Shown here piece after piece: positions 26,633-36,179 of a stretch of 64,000 nucleotides of DNA. Numbering within the stretch: position 1 is the first letter of the stretch; each line of letters opens with the position of its first letter. Position numbers and translations under genes: made by a program. Source of the DNA: Candidatus Obscuribacterales bacterium (GTDB lineage: Bacteria; Cyanobacteriota; Vampirovibrionia; Obscuribacterales; Obscuribacteraceae); assembly GCA_021732085.1 (NCBI GenBank), contig JAKFVQ010000025.1:62001-126000 (forward strand), in the 5' to 3' direction. The notes beneath the pieces are model-generated. The model worked only from the letters and a program-made list of their open reading frames with translations, did not search any database and was not told the DNA's origin.

Positions 26633-27441
26633 CTGCCTAGTTTGATCAAACTTCCTGATTCATATTTGCTCAGCCCGCCATAGAATATTGCGGACCCGAT
26701 CAAAAATATGAGCACAGAACCCCCGGCGGCGAGCAAAGCCAATTCGAAGGAATTCTGCCTTAGCGCTTCGACAGGAATGTAGCTGCATACTCCCGCCGGT
26801 ATAAGCGTGTACAGAAGGATCTTCGCCACTCCGCTAAATATCGAAGGAGGATAAGTTCCAAATGTGATGAGCGCAAATCGCAAGTTCTCCGAAATTGTTT
26901 CAGCGCTTCCAAGAAAGAATCCTAGACTTCCAACAGCAATGCTGAAACCAACGACAGTCAAGCCAACCACAGGCAACAAGAATGCGAAGAGAAGGAAGTT
27001 CTCAATTGATGGATGTGCTAGCAGGACGTAGGCAACAATGCCGAAGAGAAAGTCTCCCCATGATGAAACGCTCATCCTGCCGAACAACAAATGCGGCAGC
27101 ACCGCACGCGGATAAGACAACCAAGAATCGAGTTCACCTTTCAAAATCAAGGTCGCGATGTTATTGGAATTCCCAGCCAGCCCAGTCCCCAACCCGTAGC
27201 CAGCAGCAATCACCGACCACATAGCGATCACATCCTTCTGGTTCCAATCTCCGAGCACGGGAAATCGTTCGAAGAAAAACAACCAGAAAAACAGCCATAT
27301 GGAATCGTTAACAGCCATCGAGACTATTTGCCAGAAGAAAGCAACCCGATACTCGCTTTGCGATTTGAAATTGAGTTTTATATAGAAGGCTGCGAGCCGA
27401 AGAAAGCTCAAAAGACTTTTCGACATGGCCTTACCCTCCAT
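26629..27441 (-). CDS. ABC-2 type transporter permease (second subunit)
   Basis: 270 aa with six hydrophobic segments, pattern of the ABC2_membrane_6 family (COG3694-like): FKSQSEYRVAFFWQIVSMAV and NSNNIATLILKGELDSWLSYP near the N-terminal third, TYPPSIFSGVAKILLYTLIP near the C-terminus. It overlaps the upstream permease gene by 11 bp, so the two subunits are co-translated, and the ATPase lies further upstream. Together they make an exporter of unknown substrate; relatives are often next to antibiotic or peptide genes. Confidence 0.88.
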   Translation of the reverse strand: MEGKAMSKSLLSFLRLAAFYIKLNFKSQSEYRVAFFWQIVSMAVNDSIWLFFWLFFFERFPVLGDWNQKDVIAMWSVIAAGYGLGTGLAGNSNNIATLILKGELDSWLSYPRAVLPHLLFGRMSVSSWGDFLFGIVAYVLLAHPSIENFLLFAFLLPVVGLTVVGFSIAVGSLGFFLGSAETISENLRFALITFGTYPPSIFSGVAKILLYTLIPAGVCSYIPVEALRQNSFELALLAAGGSVLIFLIGSAIFYGGLSKYESGSLIKLGS

Positions 27442-28228
27442 TTACGAAGACGCGCTTGCTAGCACGTCCATAAACCCAATAGACCAAAATTGCAAAAACT
27501 AGAGCTGCCAGCAACTGCCGTGCCAGAATCGCAATGAACTCTCCCGAACTCGGTGCTACCAAGAGCTTTGCTGGCCCATACAGAACAGCAGAGAACGGCA
27601 ACCATTCAAGAAATGGTTTTACGTTTTCCGGAAAGATACTCAATGGAAATAACATTCCGCCAAAAATCATATTCAAGCGCGAATAGATGAGATTCAATCC
27701 ACTTGTGTCTTCGAACCAAAAAGCGCCTAATCCGATCAGAAATCCAGCAAGGAAGTCGACCGCAAAGGCAAGTGGAAGCGCCAGCATAAAAAACACAAGC
27801 GAATTCCAATTTACCGAAAGCGGACCAACTAGCAGCAGCGCAATTAGAGCACCGACAAAGAGGTTGATGAAGAATCTGATGGAGCGCTCTCCGAGATTGT
27901 GCGAAAGGCAGTAGAGGGGATACGACAGTGGGCGCTGCAAGTAATTCACAACGGTCCCACTTCGCACATCGAGATCCACACTAGCTGACACTCGTGGTCC
28001 GGATAGCGCCATAGCTTCAGTTGCGGCCAAATACCAGATCATCTGGACAATGGAAAGTTCAGCAACATGTTCAGCAGCGGATTGGTTGTAAACCGCTATC
28101 CAAAGCCGCGAAAAGATGTAGAGTATGATTCCAAGAAAGAGCAGCCGGCCTACCACTTCAGAGAGATAGACGACGTTACTACGCGCGCTCAAGAGAGCGA
28201 CTAAAACATATTTTCTCAATACTCTCAT
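27431..28228 (-). CDS. ABC-2 type transporter permease (first subunit)
   Basis: 265 aa, six membrane segments, same broad family as its neighbour (COG4587-like). Recognisable parts are SARSNVVYLSEVVGRLLFLG, the SVDLDVRSGTVVNYLQRPLS cytosolic loop, and MIFGGMLFPLSIFPENVKPF. It would form a heterodimeric channel with the product of 26629-27441 and be driven by the ATPase at 28492. A 263-bp spacer, unusual inside an operon and holding one copy of the dispersed palindrome, separates it from the ATPase gene. Confidence 0.88.
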   Translation of the reverse strand: MRVLRKYVLVALLSARSNVVYLSEVVGRLLFLGIILYIFSRLWIAVYNQSAAEHVAELSIVQMIWYLAATEAMALSGPRVSASVDLDVRSGTVVNYLQRPLSYPLYCLSHNLGERSIRFFINLFVGALIALLLVGPLSVNWNSLVFFMLALPLAFAVDFLAGFLIGLGAFWFEDTSGLNLIYSRLNMIFGGMLFPLSIFPENVKPFLEWLPFSAVLYGPAKLLVAPSSGEFIAILARQLLAALVFAILVYWVYGRASKRVFVNGG

Positions 28229-28491
28229 GATCGATCACCTCACATTCAGAGAGTTAGTTTTGTTTCGAATCTCAAATTCCTTCCAAAAAGCGCTGATCAA
28301 AAGAGTATTCAATTCAATCAGCTGTCCTAAATGGAATTCACGCCTGGCTTGCTGGCTTGGCCTGCTTGCTTCTCGCGTTGCTTGCCTCTAGCTTTGGTTC
28401 TAGCTGGGCTTGGCTCCTATTCGCCGCATCGGAGCTTTGTATGAAAGCGCAGGCTTCCAACCTGCTTCGAAAGAGGATCGGGTATCCGTTC
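28229..28491. other. Spacer inside the ABC operon with CTTG-rich tract
   Basis: No gene. Bases about 28343-28412 are a tract of repeated GCTTG/GCTTGG-like words (plus strand), and 28441-28475 is a dispersed palindrome copy. The rest shows nothing recognisable. The break between the ATPase and permease genes looks like the result of insertion. Confidence 0.4.
28441..28475 (+). repeat. Dispersed palindromic element, intergenic copy in the ABC operon
   Basis: ATGAAAGCGCAGGCTTCCAA then CCTGCTTCGAAAGAG; matches the consensus with two or three changes. It lies between the ATPase gene and the first permease gene. Confidence 0.8.
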
Positions 28492-29457
28492 CTATAACGA
28501 AGCAGACGGAGCTTGCAAATAGATGTGCGCAATCACATCTTCAAGCGGCGGATCATCGATGCTGATATCAGCCACGTCACCCTGAGCAAGAACCTTGGAG
28601 ACCAGCTCAGGCACGCTCAAGTTTCGTCCGTCCAACTCGTATCGATGTTTCTTACCACCGTTAGCCAGAACCTTCAGCCCTGGAAGATCAAGCGCTTTCA
28701 CATCATTGTGAAACACTACGCTGATGATGCGCTCCGACAAATAATCCTTGCGAACATTTTCCACCGAATCATCAAGCATGATCTTCCCATGATTGATCAC
28801 AACGACTCGCTCACTGACAGCTTCAATGTCGCCAGCGTCATGACTGGTCAGAAATACTGTCAAACCTTCTTGCCGGTTCCAATCACGCAAGAGTTGACGT
28901 AATTCTTGGCGCGCCACCACGTCCAGTCCAATTGAAGGTTCATCCAGAAACAAGAGCTCCGGACGGTGCAACAAGCTTGCTGCAATTTCAGCACGTATTC
29001 TTTGCCCGAGCGACAATTTTCGAACCGGTTGATCAATGAATGCTGATAGACTCAGCCTTTCAATCAACTCATCAAGCCGCTTTCTATAATCGGTCTTAGG
29101 TATATCATAGATTGCAGCAAGCAGTTCAAAGCTATCCTTCGGTGCCAGGTGATACCATAATTGCGATCTCTGCCCGAAGACAGAGCCGATCTTGTAGGAT
29201 AGCTTGACTCGATCCTTCCAAGGACGAAAACCAAGCACGCTAGCATCTCCGTCAGAAGGGCGCAGTATGCCTGTGAGCATTTTTATGATCGTGGATTTGC
29301 CCGCACCATTGGGACCGATCAATGCTAGTGACTGTCCGGCAGGCACGACTAAATCCACGCCATGAACGGCAGCTATTTCTCGCTTCTCTCGTTTGAAGCC
29401 AGAGCCGACGTTCAGCTCGTATACTTTTCTCAAGCCATTCAATTCAACCGCGTTCAT
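28492..29457 (-). CDS. ABC transporter ATP-binding protein (ABC-2 exporter)
   Basis: 321 aa from ATG 29457 (GGAG 10 nt upstream). Walker A GPNGAGKST, signature LSLGQRIRAEIAASLLHRPE (COG4586-like 'SLGQR' variant), Walker B LLFLDEPSIGLD, and switch His in LTSHDAGDIEAV. The N-terminal insert FKREKREIAAVHGVDL is usual for this subgroup. A C-terminal regulatory extension follows (about 235-321). It powers the two permeases downstream. A leader peptide ORF and a terminator lie just upstream. Confidence 0.93.
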   Translation of the reverse strand: MNAVELNGLRKVYELNVGSGFKREKREIAAVHGVDLVVPAGQSLALIGPNGAGKSTIIKMLTGILRPSDGDASVLGFRPWKDRVKLSYKIGSVFGQRSQLWYHLAPKDSFELLAAIYDIPKTDYRKRLDELIERLSLSAFIDQPVRKLSLGQRIRAEIAASLLHRPELLFLDEPSIGLDVVARQELRQLLRDWNRQEGLTVFLTSHDAGDIEAVSERVVVINHGKIMLDDSVENVRKDYLSERIISVVFHNDVKALDLPGLKVLANGGKKHRYELDGRNLSVPELVSKVLAQGDVADISIDDPPLEDVIAHIYLQAPSASL

Positions 29458-29500
29458 TTTAATCACGCTCCTTCGCCGCATGAATTTCAGACAAAAAATT

Positions 29501-29528
29501 GAGCCCCCTGTTGTGATGCAGGAGGCTC
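29501..29528 (-). terminator. Rho-independent terminator/attenuator before the ABC operon
   Basis: On the minus strand GAGCC-t-CCTG and CAGG-g-GGCTC pair (one mismatch) around an 8-nt loop, followed by AATTTTTTG. It lies between the short peptide ORF (29557-29649) and the ABC ATPase start (29457), as in a leader-peptide attenuator. Confidence 0.7.
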
Positions 29529-29556
29529 GAAGACATCGCGAACAGTAACGGAATTC

Positions 29557-29649
29557 CTAACGGAATCGTTCAGCCACGTGCGTGAGCATCCTGCCCTTGC
29601 TGACAGCAAGCGCAAAAATTTCTGTGCACATGTATTGCTGGTTACGCAT
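29557..29649 (-). CDS. Possible 30-residue leader peptide upstream of the ABC operon
   Basis: 30 codons from ATG 29649, with GGAG five bases upstream; it begins MRNQQYMCTEIF and ends THVAERFR. It is followed within 30 bp by a Rho-independent hairpin and then by the ABC exporter genes in the same direction. No run of one amino acid is present, so classical amino-acid attenuation is not indicated. It may be a regulatory leader peptide, a small secreted signal, or chance. Confidence 0.4.
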   Translation of the reverse strand: MRNQQYMCTEIFALAVSKGRMLTHVAERFR

Positions 29650-29992
29650 TGTTTCTCCAATCGAACTCACGTTCGCATAATTCCATTCTCTATTTAAAGA
29701 CAACAATGTCAATGAAACGTGGATTTTAGTGAACTGCAAGATTGTGAACTAATACCAATCTTCATTTCGTAGCCTTCCCATAAAGAGCCGGGCTCGTTTC
29801 GCAAAAATTTCACAAAGCATATCCTATACTCCACCTGGTCATTTCAGGTTTTAACCAAGGTATCCTTCATCCGCTTCGTCCTGACCTGCAATGACTGACC
29901 GCACGGGCTGACAATCTTTCACCTCGAATACAAAGAACCCCCTCTTTCTTTGCATCGCACTGCGGAGTCAAAACCAATATAGGACCGCGCCA

Positions 29993-30757
29993 ATGACAGA
30001 GTTATATAAGGACACCAGCAGCTCTGGATTTCAGGGACCAGAGTCGCGTGACGCAAAGCTTGCGCTTCTAACAGCGGCGCAAGACTCTGAGGGATTTTTC
30101 AAAGCACCGACTCGGGATGCCGAAAGCAAACAAGAGCAGCAACAGAGCTCAGTTGCCATAGAAGTTGTTTGCGACCAAACGATCAAGCCTGGTGAAAAAC
30201 CGGCCAATCAGCAAGACGTGGATCCTGACTGCCGTGATTTACCGACTCTTCTTCCAGAACAGCCGTTCGAGCCGATTGCGCGAAAACCAGTTGTAGTTAA
30301 CGAGAAGGATTTTGATAATCTAGGACCCGAGGTGGCAAAAGCACTGCGCGACGGAGGGGTAGAAAGGATCTCCGTCCAAGAAGGGCGAGCATCTGATCAC
30401 TTAGGCGTCGATTTGAAGAAGCCGCTGGATATTACGCCAAATCCACCAAGTGATAATGTGCGAAAGATCGAAATCGGTGAGAGGCTCGACGTCGACATAC
30501 ATCGCGAGAAAGATGGATCCATCTATATGGATAACATTCGAGGTCTGACCGCCATTGTTAACGTGCTTGGTGCTTGGCAAAACGTGCCGATAACACGGGT
30601 GGTGCTAACGCCGACTGCGGATGGACGGACACGCATCACAGTGACCGGACAAGTAGGGTTGTTCAGCCAAACGCAAAGCTCTGTGAAAGAGGGCGAAATT
30701 CTGAAGAAAGCCGGTGCGCTCGTGGACAAAATCGACGAGTTGCAGAAAAAGCCATAA
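29993..30757 (+). CDS. Conserved protein of unknown family, paralogue A
   Basis: 254 aa, no signal peptide, polar and Gln/Glu-rich for the first ~95 residues. The second half is a compact alpha/beta region: VVVNEKDFDNLGPEVAKALR, GVERISVQEG, DGSIYMDNIRGLTAIVNVLG, TRVVLTPTADGRTRITVTGQ, ending in a helix. The gene at 36565-37266 has the same layout and clearly similar segments (EDDFGKIGPKAAEVMKGAGV, DGTIVLDNIEGLKAEVKALG). Family and function not recognised. Confidence 0.8.
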   Translation: MTELYKDTSSSGFQGPESRDAKLALLTAAQDSEGFFKAPTRDAESKQEQQQSSVAIEVVCDQTIKPGEKPANQQDVDPDCRDLPTLLPEQPFEPIARKPVVVNEKDFDNLGPEVAKALRDGGVERISVQEGRASDHLGVDLKKPLDITPNPPSDNVRKIEIGERLDVDIHREKDGSIYMDNIRGLTAIVNVLGAWQNVPITRVVLTPTADGRTRITVTGQVGLFSQTQSSVKEGEILKKAGALVDKIDELQKKP

Positions 30758-30822
30758 TTCGGCAGCACCATTTCTGGTCCACCCGGTAGGCTAGCACGCC
30801 TCCGAAGGAGTAGTGGGTCCGC

Positions 30823-32901
30823 TTACTTTGCCGAGGAAGCGATCTTCGCTTCCAAATCCTTTATTGTCTGCTGCAGTCCCGGAAGCGATGGATCCTTCGG
30901 ATTGTAAGAAAACTTGAACGCATAATTGTCCTTGTATGCCTGCAAAGCATTCTTCAGCTGAGCAGCCCCTACATAAGCCGCCCCGAGATTGCCTAAGATG
31001 TCTTCGCCTGTGAGGTGATGATTTCTGCCATCTGTTTTACTCACAAGCTGAGCGTCCTGAAGAGTTTCGATCGCTTCATCGTAGCGTTTCATTTTGACAA
31101 GCAAGACACCAAAATTGTTTATAAGGTTGGAAGTGAGAGGAGACTGTTGCAGTTTGGACATCTCAATCGCGCGCTTAACCAGAGGAACAGCTTTATCGAA
31201 ATTACCAAGGTGATAGTAATTCATTGCCAGATTGTTCAAGATCAACGATGTCGTCACGCTTTTTCTTTCCTCGGCGATTTTCAAAGCCCTCTCGTAGAGC
31301 ACCGTAGCCTCTCCGTGCCTGCGCAAACTATCGAGGCAGCTTCCCAGCGCATACAAAGTAAGTGAATACAATTCCTCGTCCTTAAAGTCGAGCCTTTCCA
31401 TAAGCGCGAGGGCTTCGTTAAGCGTTCGCTCTGACGCTGGATATTGACCCCCATCACGAAGCGCGCGTCCCTCGAGACTAAGAATTCTTGCTCGTTGAAT
31501 AGTGTCCTTTCCATGGCGAGAGATGCTTAAATTCTCCGCCTGCTTACAGGATTTCACGATGTATCTACCATCACCACGCGTATCAAGAATATAAGAAAGC
31601 TGATTCAATTGCTTTGTGATATCCGGGTCATCGAAATCCCCCACTGCTGTTTTGCGCTCTTTAGAAGAAGCTCGTGCTTCAGCAAATTGTCCGTTCTTCT
31701 CAAACAGCTTGCTAAGCTGCTCCAGTGAATGCAAATAACTGACGTTTGGCGGAGGCAAGTTTTTAGCGATCGCCGCAGCAAACTTGTACGAATCAATCGC
31801 TTCATTGGTCCGACCTCGCTTAACCAATGAGTCGGCGGACTTAACCTGAGCATCCAATACCAATTCCAAAACACTCTTGTAATTGAATGCAGCAAAAGTG
31901 AAAACGCTAGCGAGGACAAGTCCGATCACCGCTGCTGGCACGATTGACTTACTTATAGTCAACCGCTTTTTGACATAGATTTTCTTACCGGCCAAGACCT
32001 TCTGTAAATCATCCAGGATCGCACTCATATCCTGATAGCGATCTGCCGGATCCTTTTCCGTGCACTTTTTGATAATCTTCTCCAAGCCCAGAAGCAGAGA
32101 ATTCTGTGGGCTCCTCGATGACTTAGCAAACGGCTTGAATTCGCCATTCACATGCAAATTCAAGTAATCAAAAGCATTCAGTGCTTTATACAAAGGAGCC
32201 CCAGCAAATGCCTCATACATAACGCAGCCGAATGAATAAATATCGCTGCGATGATCAATGCTTCTAGCCATCCACTGCTCGGGGCTCATGTAAGCAGGAC
32301 TTCCCATGATTTCTCCGGTCATGGTCAACTTAGAGGCATCCCCCTCTGTATGTTCATCGGAATTGAGTTTTGCAATTCCAAAATCGAGGATTTTCGCAAA
32401 CACGGAATTTTCTTTCCGGCAAACCATTATATTTGAAGGCTTGAGATCGCGATGAACGAGTCCTGTGCTATGAGCCGCTTTCAATCCACTACATACTTGC
32501 TGGAAGATAGCAATCAATTCCGAAACGGTCACAGATTTATCAACCAACATCTTATCCAAAGTATTGCCGTGCACAAATTCCATAACTATGAATGCGACGG
32601 GAGATAGCCCGTAATCCATCGTTTTGACGACATGCGGACTCTCAATTTTGGCTAAGACTTTCGCTTCATTTTCGAATCGACGTAATTTCTCCACTTCGTC
32701 CTTGATGTGCAAGTGCATAACCTTCACGGCAACAGGAATATCCAGACTCAAATGGGTTGCACGATAGACGTACCCAAACCCGCCATGTCCAATAATACTT
32801 TCAATTTTGTAGCGTCCCGCTAGCACCTTTCCGAGAAAAGCATCTTGGGGGCTTTCGAATAATTCTTCGTGCTGGATTGCTTCACGGGCAGGCTCTGTCA
32901 T
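30823..32901 (-). CDS. Membrane Ser/Thr protein kinase with TPR-repeat sensor domain
   Basis: 692 aa if started at ATG 32901 (no strong ribosome site; in-frame codons extend 76 residues further). Hanks-type kinase domain: Gly loop IGHGGFGYVYRA, Lys 60 in VAVKVM, HRDLKPSN with catalytic Asp 152, DFG at 173-175, and MGSPAYMSPEQ activation segment. One membrane helix follows the kinase (SIVPAAVIGLVLASVFTFAAF), then about ten TPR-like helix pairs on the far side of the membrane. This is the layout of receptor-like kinases whose TPRs bind a partner. Confidence 0.92.
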   Translation of the reverse strand: MTEPAREAIQHEELFESPQDAFLGKVLAGRYKIESIIGHGGFGYVYRATHLSLDIPVAVKVMHLHIKDEVEKLRRFENEAKVLAKIESPHVVKTMDYGLSPVAFIVMEFVHGNTLDKMLVDKSVTVSELIAIFQQVCSGLKAAHSTGLVHRDLKPSNIMVCRKENSVFAKILDFGIAKLNSDEHTEGDASKLTMTGEIMGSPAYMSPEQWMARSIDHRSDIYSFGCVMYEAFAGAPLYKALNAFDYLNLHVNGEFKPFAKSSRSPQNSLLLGLEKIIKKCTEKDPADRYQDMSAILDDLQKVLAGKKIYVKKRLTISKSIVPAAVIGLVLASVFTFAAFNYKSVLELVLDAQVKSADSLVKRGRTNEAIDSYKFAAAIAKNLPPPNVSYLHSLEQLSKLFEKNGQFAEARASSKERKTAVGDFDDPDITKQLNQLSYILDTRGDGRYIVKSCKQAENLSISRHGKDTIQRARILSLEGRALRDGGQYPASERTLNEALALMERLDFKDEELYSLTLYALGSCLDSLRRHGEATVLYERALKIAEERKSVTTSLILNNLAMNYYHLGNFDKAVPLVKRAIEMSKLQQSPLTSNLINNFGVLLVKMKRYDEAIETLQDAQLVSKTDGRNHHLTGEDILGNLGAAYVGAAQLKNALQAYKDNYAFKFSYNPKDPSLPGLQQTIKDLEAKIASSAK

Positions 32902-33251
32902 GATAAATATATACCCGGGTGTTGGAGACAGTCCCACTGCTCTTCCTGCCAGGGAACCACAAGTGCGAACTTCAATTTGTCCCGGGGGTATTTCTCCCCT
33001 TGTAGGCAAAACAGCCCAAAGGTATATTAGTCGTGGGTTAGGCATGGACGCGGTTTGTCTTTTCGAGACGGCGCCTATGTTAAACAGTTTAATTTGTTCA
33101 AAATTCCAGAAAGCTTTCCACACCTGCAATTAAGGCATGGATGGCAAATTTCTCGCGCTCACTCGAATTGAGTTCACCAAATAGTCACAATATTTTGCTA
33201 AAACAAAGAACTAGCTAAGGAATTCGGCACCCACAACAGCGATAATCCAAC

Positions 33252-33575
33252 ATGGCTGTCGCGTCGCAAGGACCTACTGCGAAAGTTCTCAAAAACAGGG
33301 ACAATAAGTATATGCAAGAACTCGTCGAAGGATTTGAAAGAAAGCTAGCGGATTCGGTACTTCATGGCTCGTCCGAGTCATTTGTACTGAGACTGGGCAC
33401 CGGCATTCCGCGCTTTGCCAATCGAGTCCTCTGCTATGAACCGCCGGCATTATCTGACCGCCAGAAGAGTATCGTCGACGCGCTTTCCGCTCGCACGCAT
33501 CTGGCTGTAGCGGTTAAGCAAATGGATCCGCATAAAAACGAGTTCTGGATCGCCATAAAACGCAAAGGCAGCTAG
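33252..33575 (+). CDS. Small hypothetical protein
   Basis: 107 aa, no signal or membrane segment. It starts MAVASQGPTAKVLKNRDNKY; a start at the internal Met 21 (MQELVEGFERK) is equally possible, and neither has a strong ribosome site. The rest is soluble in character: SSESFVLRLGTGIPRFANRV and HLAVAVKQMDPHKNEFWIAI. I do not recognise the family. It stands alone between the divergent kinase gene and the hydrolase gene. Confidence 0.55.
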   Translation: MAVASQGPTAKVLKNRDNKYMQELVEGFERKLADSVLHGSSESFVLRLGTGIPRFANRVLCYEPPALSDRQKSIVDALSARTHLAVAVKQMDPHKNEFWIAIKRKGS

Positions 33576-33689
33576 TAGCGCGTCCAATTTATCTTAGACA
33601 GCACCGATATTTCACAATGGAACCTTAAAGAGCAGGTATAGTATTGCGACCCCTGCGATTGTTAGCGCGCTGTCGAAAGAGATTCCTGT

Positions 33690-34760
33690 ATGAGCTTTGA
33701 AACGCTTCGGAAAAGTGCAATTCTTGCATTTGCAATTTTGTACGTCACAAACTTCGGGTCGGCAATCGCGGCTACAAATGATGTTGCTAAAAAGAAAGCA
33801 GCAGCCAAAGGTACAACGACACCGCATTCAACAAATACTGCCGCGGCCTTAAAAGGCGTGAGCGGAGCGAAAAAGAATTTAAAAGCAGTAAAGACATCTG
33901 CGGCGAAGGCGGGAAAGCCCGTTCGTTTGAAGATCGAAGTGCCTTGTCGCGCTTGGACGCCGAAAAATGTTCAGCCCAAAGCTGTTCTGCTATGCGTGCA
34001 CGGGCTCGGCTTGAACAGCGCGTCCTACACCGAGTTTGCAAAGCAGATGGTGAAGGAAGGCATTGGCGTATTCGCAGTAGATGTTCGCGGTTTTGGTACG
34101 TGGATGCAATTAAAAGGAGAGCAAAAGTGTGATTTCGAATCCTGCATCGCGGACGTTCAACAAGCGCTAAAAGTGCTGCACACGGTGTACCCCAACAAGC
34201 CAATTTTCGTTTTGGGTGAATCGATGGGCGGTGCAATTGCGATGCGCGTCACGGCTGATCATCCTGAGCTAGTGGATGGACTCATATCGTGCGTTCCATC
34301 TGGCGATCGTTTTCACAAAACAAAGAACCAACTGCGCGTCGCACTGCACCTCATCACATTGCGCGGAAACAAAGACATCGATGTCGGTAGTGGCGTCATC
34401 GAAGACGCGACTGACGATATGTCGCAGCGCACAAAATGGAAAGAAGATCCACTGAACCGACTCAAACTTTCATCTAAAGAGCTTATGCACTTCCAGAAAT
34501 TCATGAATGAGAATCATGAAACAGCAAAACGCATCACCGATACACCGGTGTTATTCGTCGTCGGGCTTGAAGACAAGCTCGTCAAGCCGAAAGGCACAAT
34601 GGAATTGTATGAAGAGGTCGCGGCAGAGGACAAGAAAATGGCGACAATCAAGAATGCTGAGCACCTTGTATTCGAGAATCACCAGATATCGAGTGAGCTG
34701 AAAGGGCTGCTTATCTATTGGTTACTGACGCATAAGAAAAGGACACCGCTTAGACCTTGA
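33690..34760 (+). CDS. Exported alpha/beta hydrolase (monoacylglycerol lipase-like)
   Basis: 356 aa. Signal peptide at about 10-32, then a Lys/Ala/Thr-rich linker. Hydrolase 4 / lysophospholipase fold from about 80: LLCVHGLGLNSASYTEFAKQ with the oxyanion-hole region, the nucleophile elbow FVLGESMGGAIA, VVGLEDKLVKPKGTMELY with the acid Asp, and NAEHLVF with the catalytic His. The gene at 42137-43894 encodes a paralogous domain (same GESMGGSIA elbow). Substrate probably a lipid or ester. Confidence 0.9.
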   Translation: MSFETLRKSAILAFAILYVTNFGSAIAATNDVAKKKAAAKGTTTPHSTNTAAALKGVSGAKKNLKAVKTSAAKAGKPVRLKIEVPCRAWTPKNVQPKAVLLCVHGLGLNSASYTEFAKQMVKEGIGVFAVDVRGFGTWMQLKGEQKCDFESCIADVQQALKVLHTVYPNKPIFVLGESMGGAIAMRVTADHPELVDGLISCVPSGDRFHKTKNQLRVALHLITLRGNKDIDVGSGVIEDATDDMSQRTKWKEDPLNRLKLSSKELMHFQKFMNENHETAKRITDTPVLFVVGLEDKLVKPKGTMELYEEVAAEDKKMATIKNAEHLVFENHQISSELKGLLIYWLLTHKKRTPLRP

Positions 34761-34844
34761 ACGAATCAACTTGGGCAATGTATGTAACAAGGAATCGGCG
34801 ACTAACAAAACACTAGAATTGAAACGTTATCAAACAGGTGCAAT

Positions 34845-36179
34845 ATGACTACATTTCCACCCGGTCCAAAAACGACGATGCCTCTGGGCTTGGACTTTCC
34901 GGAGAAGTTCAAATCGGATCCCCTTGGCACGGCTGCGATGATGCGAGACTTAGGCGATATCTCGCATGTACGCATGGGACCAATCGACTGGTATCAGGTC
35001 AACACACCTGAACTAATCAAGGAAGTTTTCGTCACAAAATCAAAGATCTTCGGCAAGACTGATCGTTTCAAGAAGATTCTGAGCACTGTCGACGGCCAAG
35101 GATTGGTCTTGTCTGAAGGTGAGTTTTGGCTTCGGCAGCGCCGAATCATTCAACCAAGTTTCAATCACGAAAAGCTCGCGGACTACGGCCGAATCATGGT
35201 TGAAAAGACAGACGAAATTATTGAAAGCTGGAAGAATGATCAAAAACTCGATTTACTGGAAGAAATGACACACACCACGCTAGGTGTCATTTCCAAGATC
35301 TTGTTTGGAATTGATGTGGGTGCCGACGCGAAGAATTTGGGTGATGCAGTCAATACAATTTCAGTTTGCTTGTATCGAGAGTTCAGCGATATTTTCCTTT
35401 TCCCGGAATGGCTTCCACTGCCTTCTAAGATTGAGAAACATAAAGCAGTCGCAGTGCTTGACGACATGATTGAGCGCGCTATGCAGAAGAGCGAGAAAGA
35501 AGGCGAACACAATACCATCATCGCCAGCATACTTGCAGCAATAGATACTGAAGGCGATGGCAAGGGCATGACGCGCGAGCAAGCCCGCGACGAAGCAATA
35601 ACGATGTTCAATGCGGGGCACGATTCTACCGCGGCAGCACTTGCATGGTGTTGGTATTTGCTATGCAAAAACGAAGCAGTTTACGCAGAGTTTGTGGCTC
35701 AAGTTGACATGCTTGCAGGTAAACCTCCGAACTTTATGGATCTGGCAAAAGTTCCAATGGCTATGGAAATCGCGAAAGAAACATTACGTCTCTATCCTCC
35801 AGCATGGACTGTTCCGCGCCAGGCGAACGAAGAAACCGAACTTGATGGATACACAATTCCAAAGGGCGCATTAGCGAATATGTTCCCCTACATTTTGCAA
35901 CGTGATCCACGATTTTTCGATCGCCCAGATGAATTCATTCCATCTCGATTTTCCAAAGACAACGAACACAAGATTCACAACTTCGCATGGGTCCCGTTCG
36001 GAGCCGGCCCCCGCGCCTGTATCGGCAAAGACTTCGCACTAATGGAGATGCAACTGGTCCTGATTCGAGTGGCGCAAAAATTCCGTTTCAAACTAAACTA
36101 CGATGGCGAAATTGAAGTGAATCCTATCATCTCGCTGGAACCGAAAGGCGGAGTTCCGGTGGTCGCCTGCGCCCGCTAA
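34845..36179 (+). CDS. Cytochrome P450
   Basis: 444 aa, full length. The I-helix is ITMFNAGHDSTAAALAWCWY (AGxDT-type oxygen-activation motif, here AGHDS), the K-helix ExxR is ETLRLYPPAW, and the heme-binding loop is PFGAGPRACIGKDFALME with the thiolate Cys 392. It resembles the fatty-acid/CYP4/CYP102-like group by these motifs. No redox partner gene is adjacent. SD AGGT lies six bases upstream of the ATG. Substrate unknown. Confidence 0.95.
   Translation: MTTFPPGPKTTMPLGLDFPEKFKSDPLGTAAMMRDLGDISHVRMGPIDWYQVNTPELIKEVFVTKSKIFGKTDRFKKILSTVDGQGLVLSEGEFWLRQRRIIQPSFNHEKLADYGRIMVEKTDEIIESWKNDQKLDLLEEMTHTTLGVISKILFGIDVGADAKNLGDAVNTISVCLYREFSDIFLFPEWLPLPSKIEKHKAVAVLDDMIERAMQKSEKEGEHNTIIASILAAIDTEGDGKGMTREQARDEAITMFNAGHDSTAAALAWCWYLLCKNEAVYAEFVAQVDMLAGKPPNFMDLAKVPMAMEIAKETLRLYPPAWTVPRQANEETELDGYTIPKGALANMFPYILQRDPRFFDRPDEFIPSRFSKDNEHKIHNFAWVPFGAGPRACIGKDFALMEMQLVLIRVAQKFRFKLNYDGEIEVNPIISLEPKGGVPVVACAR

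Larger units (their letters stand above)
29482..29992. other. 511-bp divergent intergenic region
   Basis: Left part: leader peptide ORF and terminator of the ABC operon (minus). Right part (29740-29992): no gene; it should hold the promoters for the ABC leader (minus) and for the gene at 29993 (plus). No convincing palindrome or repeat was found there. Confidence 0.35.

Noticed and set aside
32902..33129. N-terminal extension of the kinase
   Set aside because: 76 residues with no kinase or signal features and no ribosome site; the region looks like promoter/leader with AT-rich boxes.
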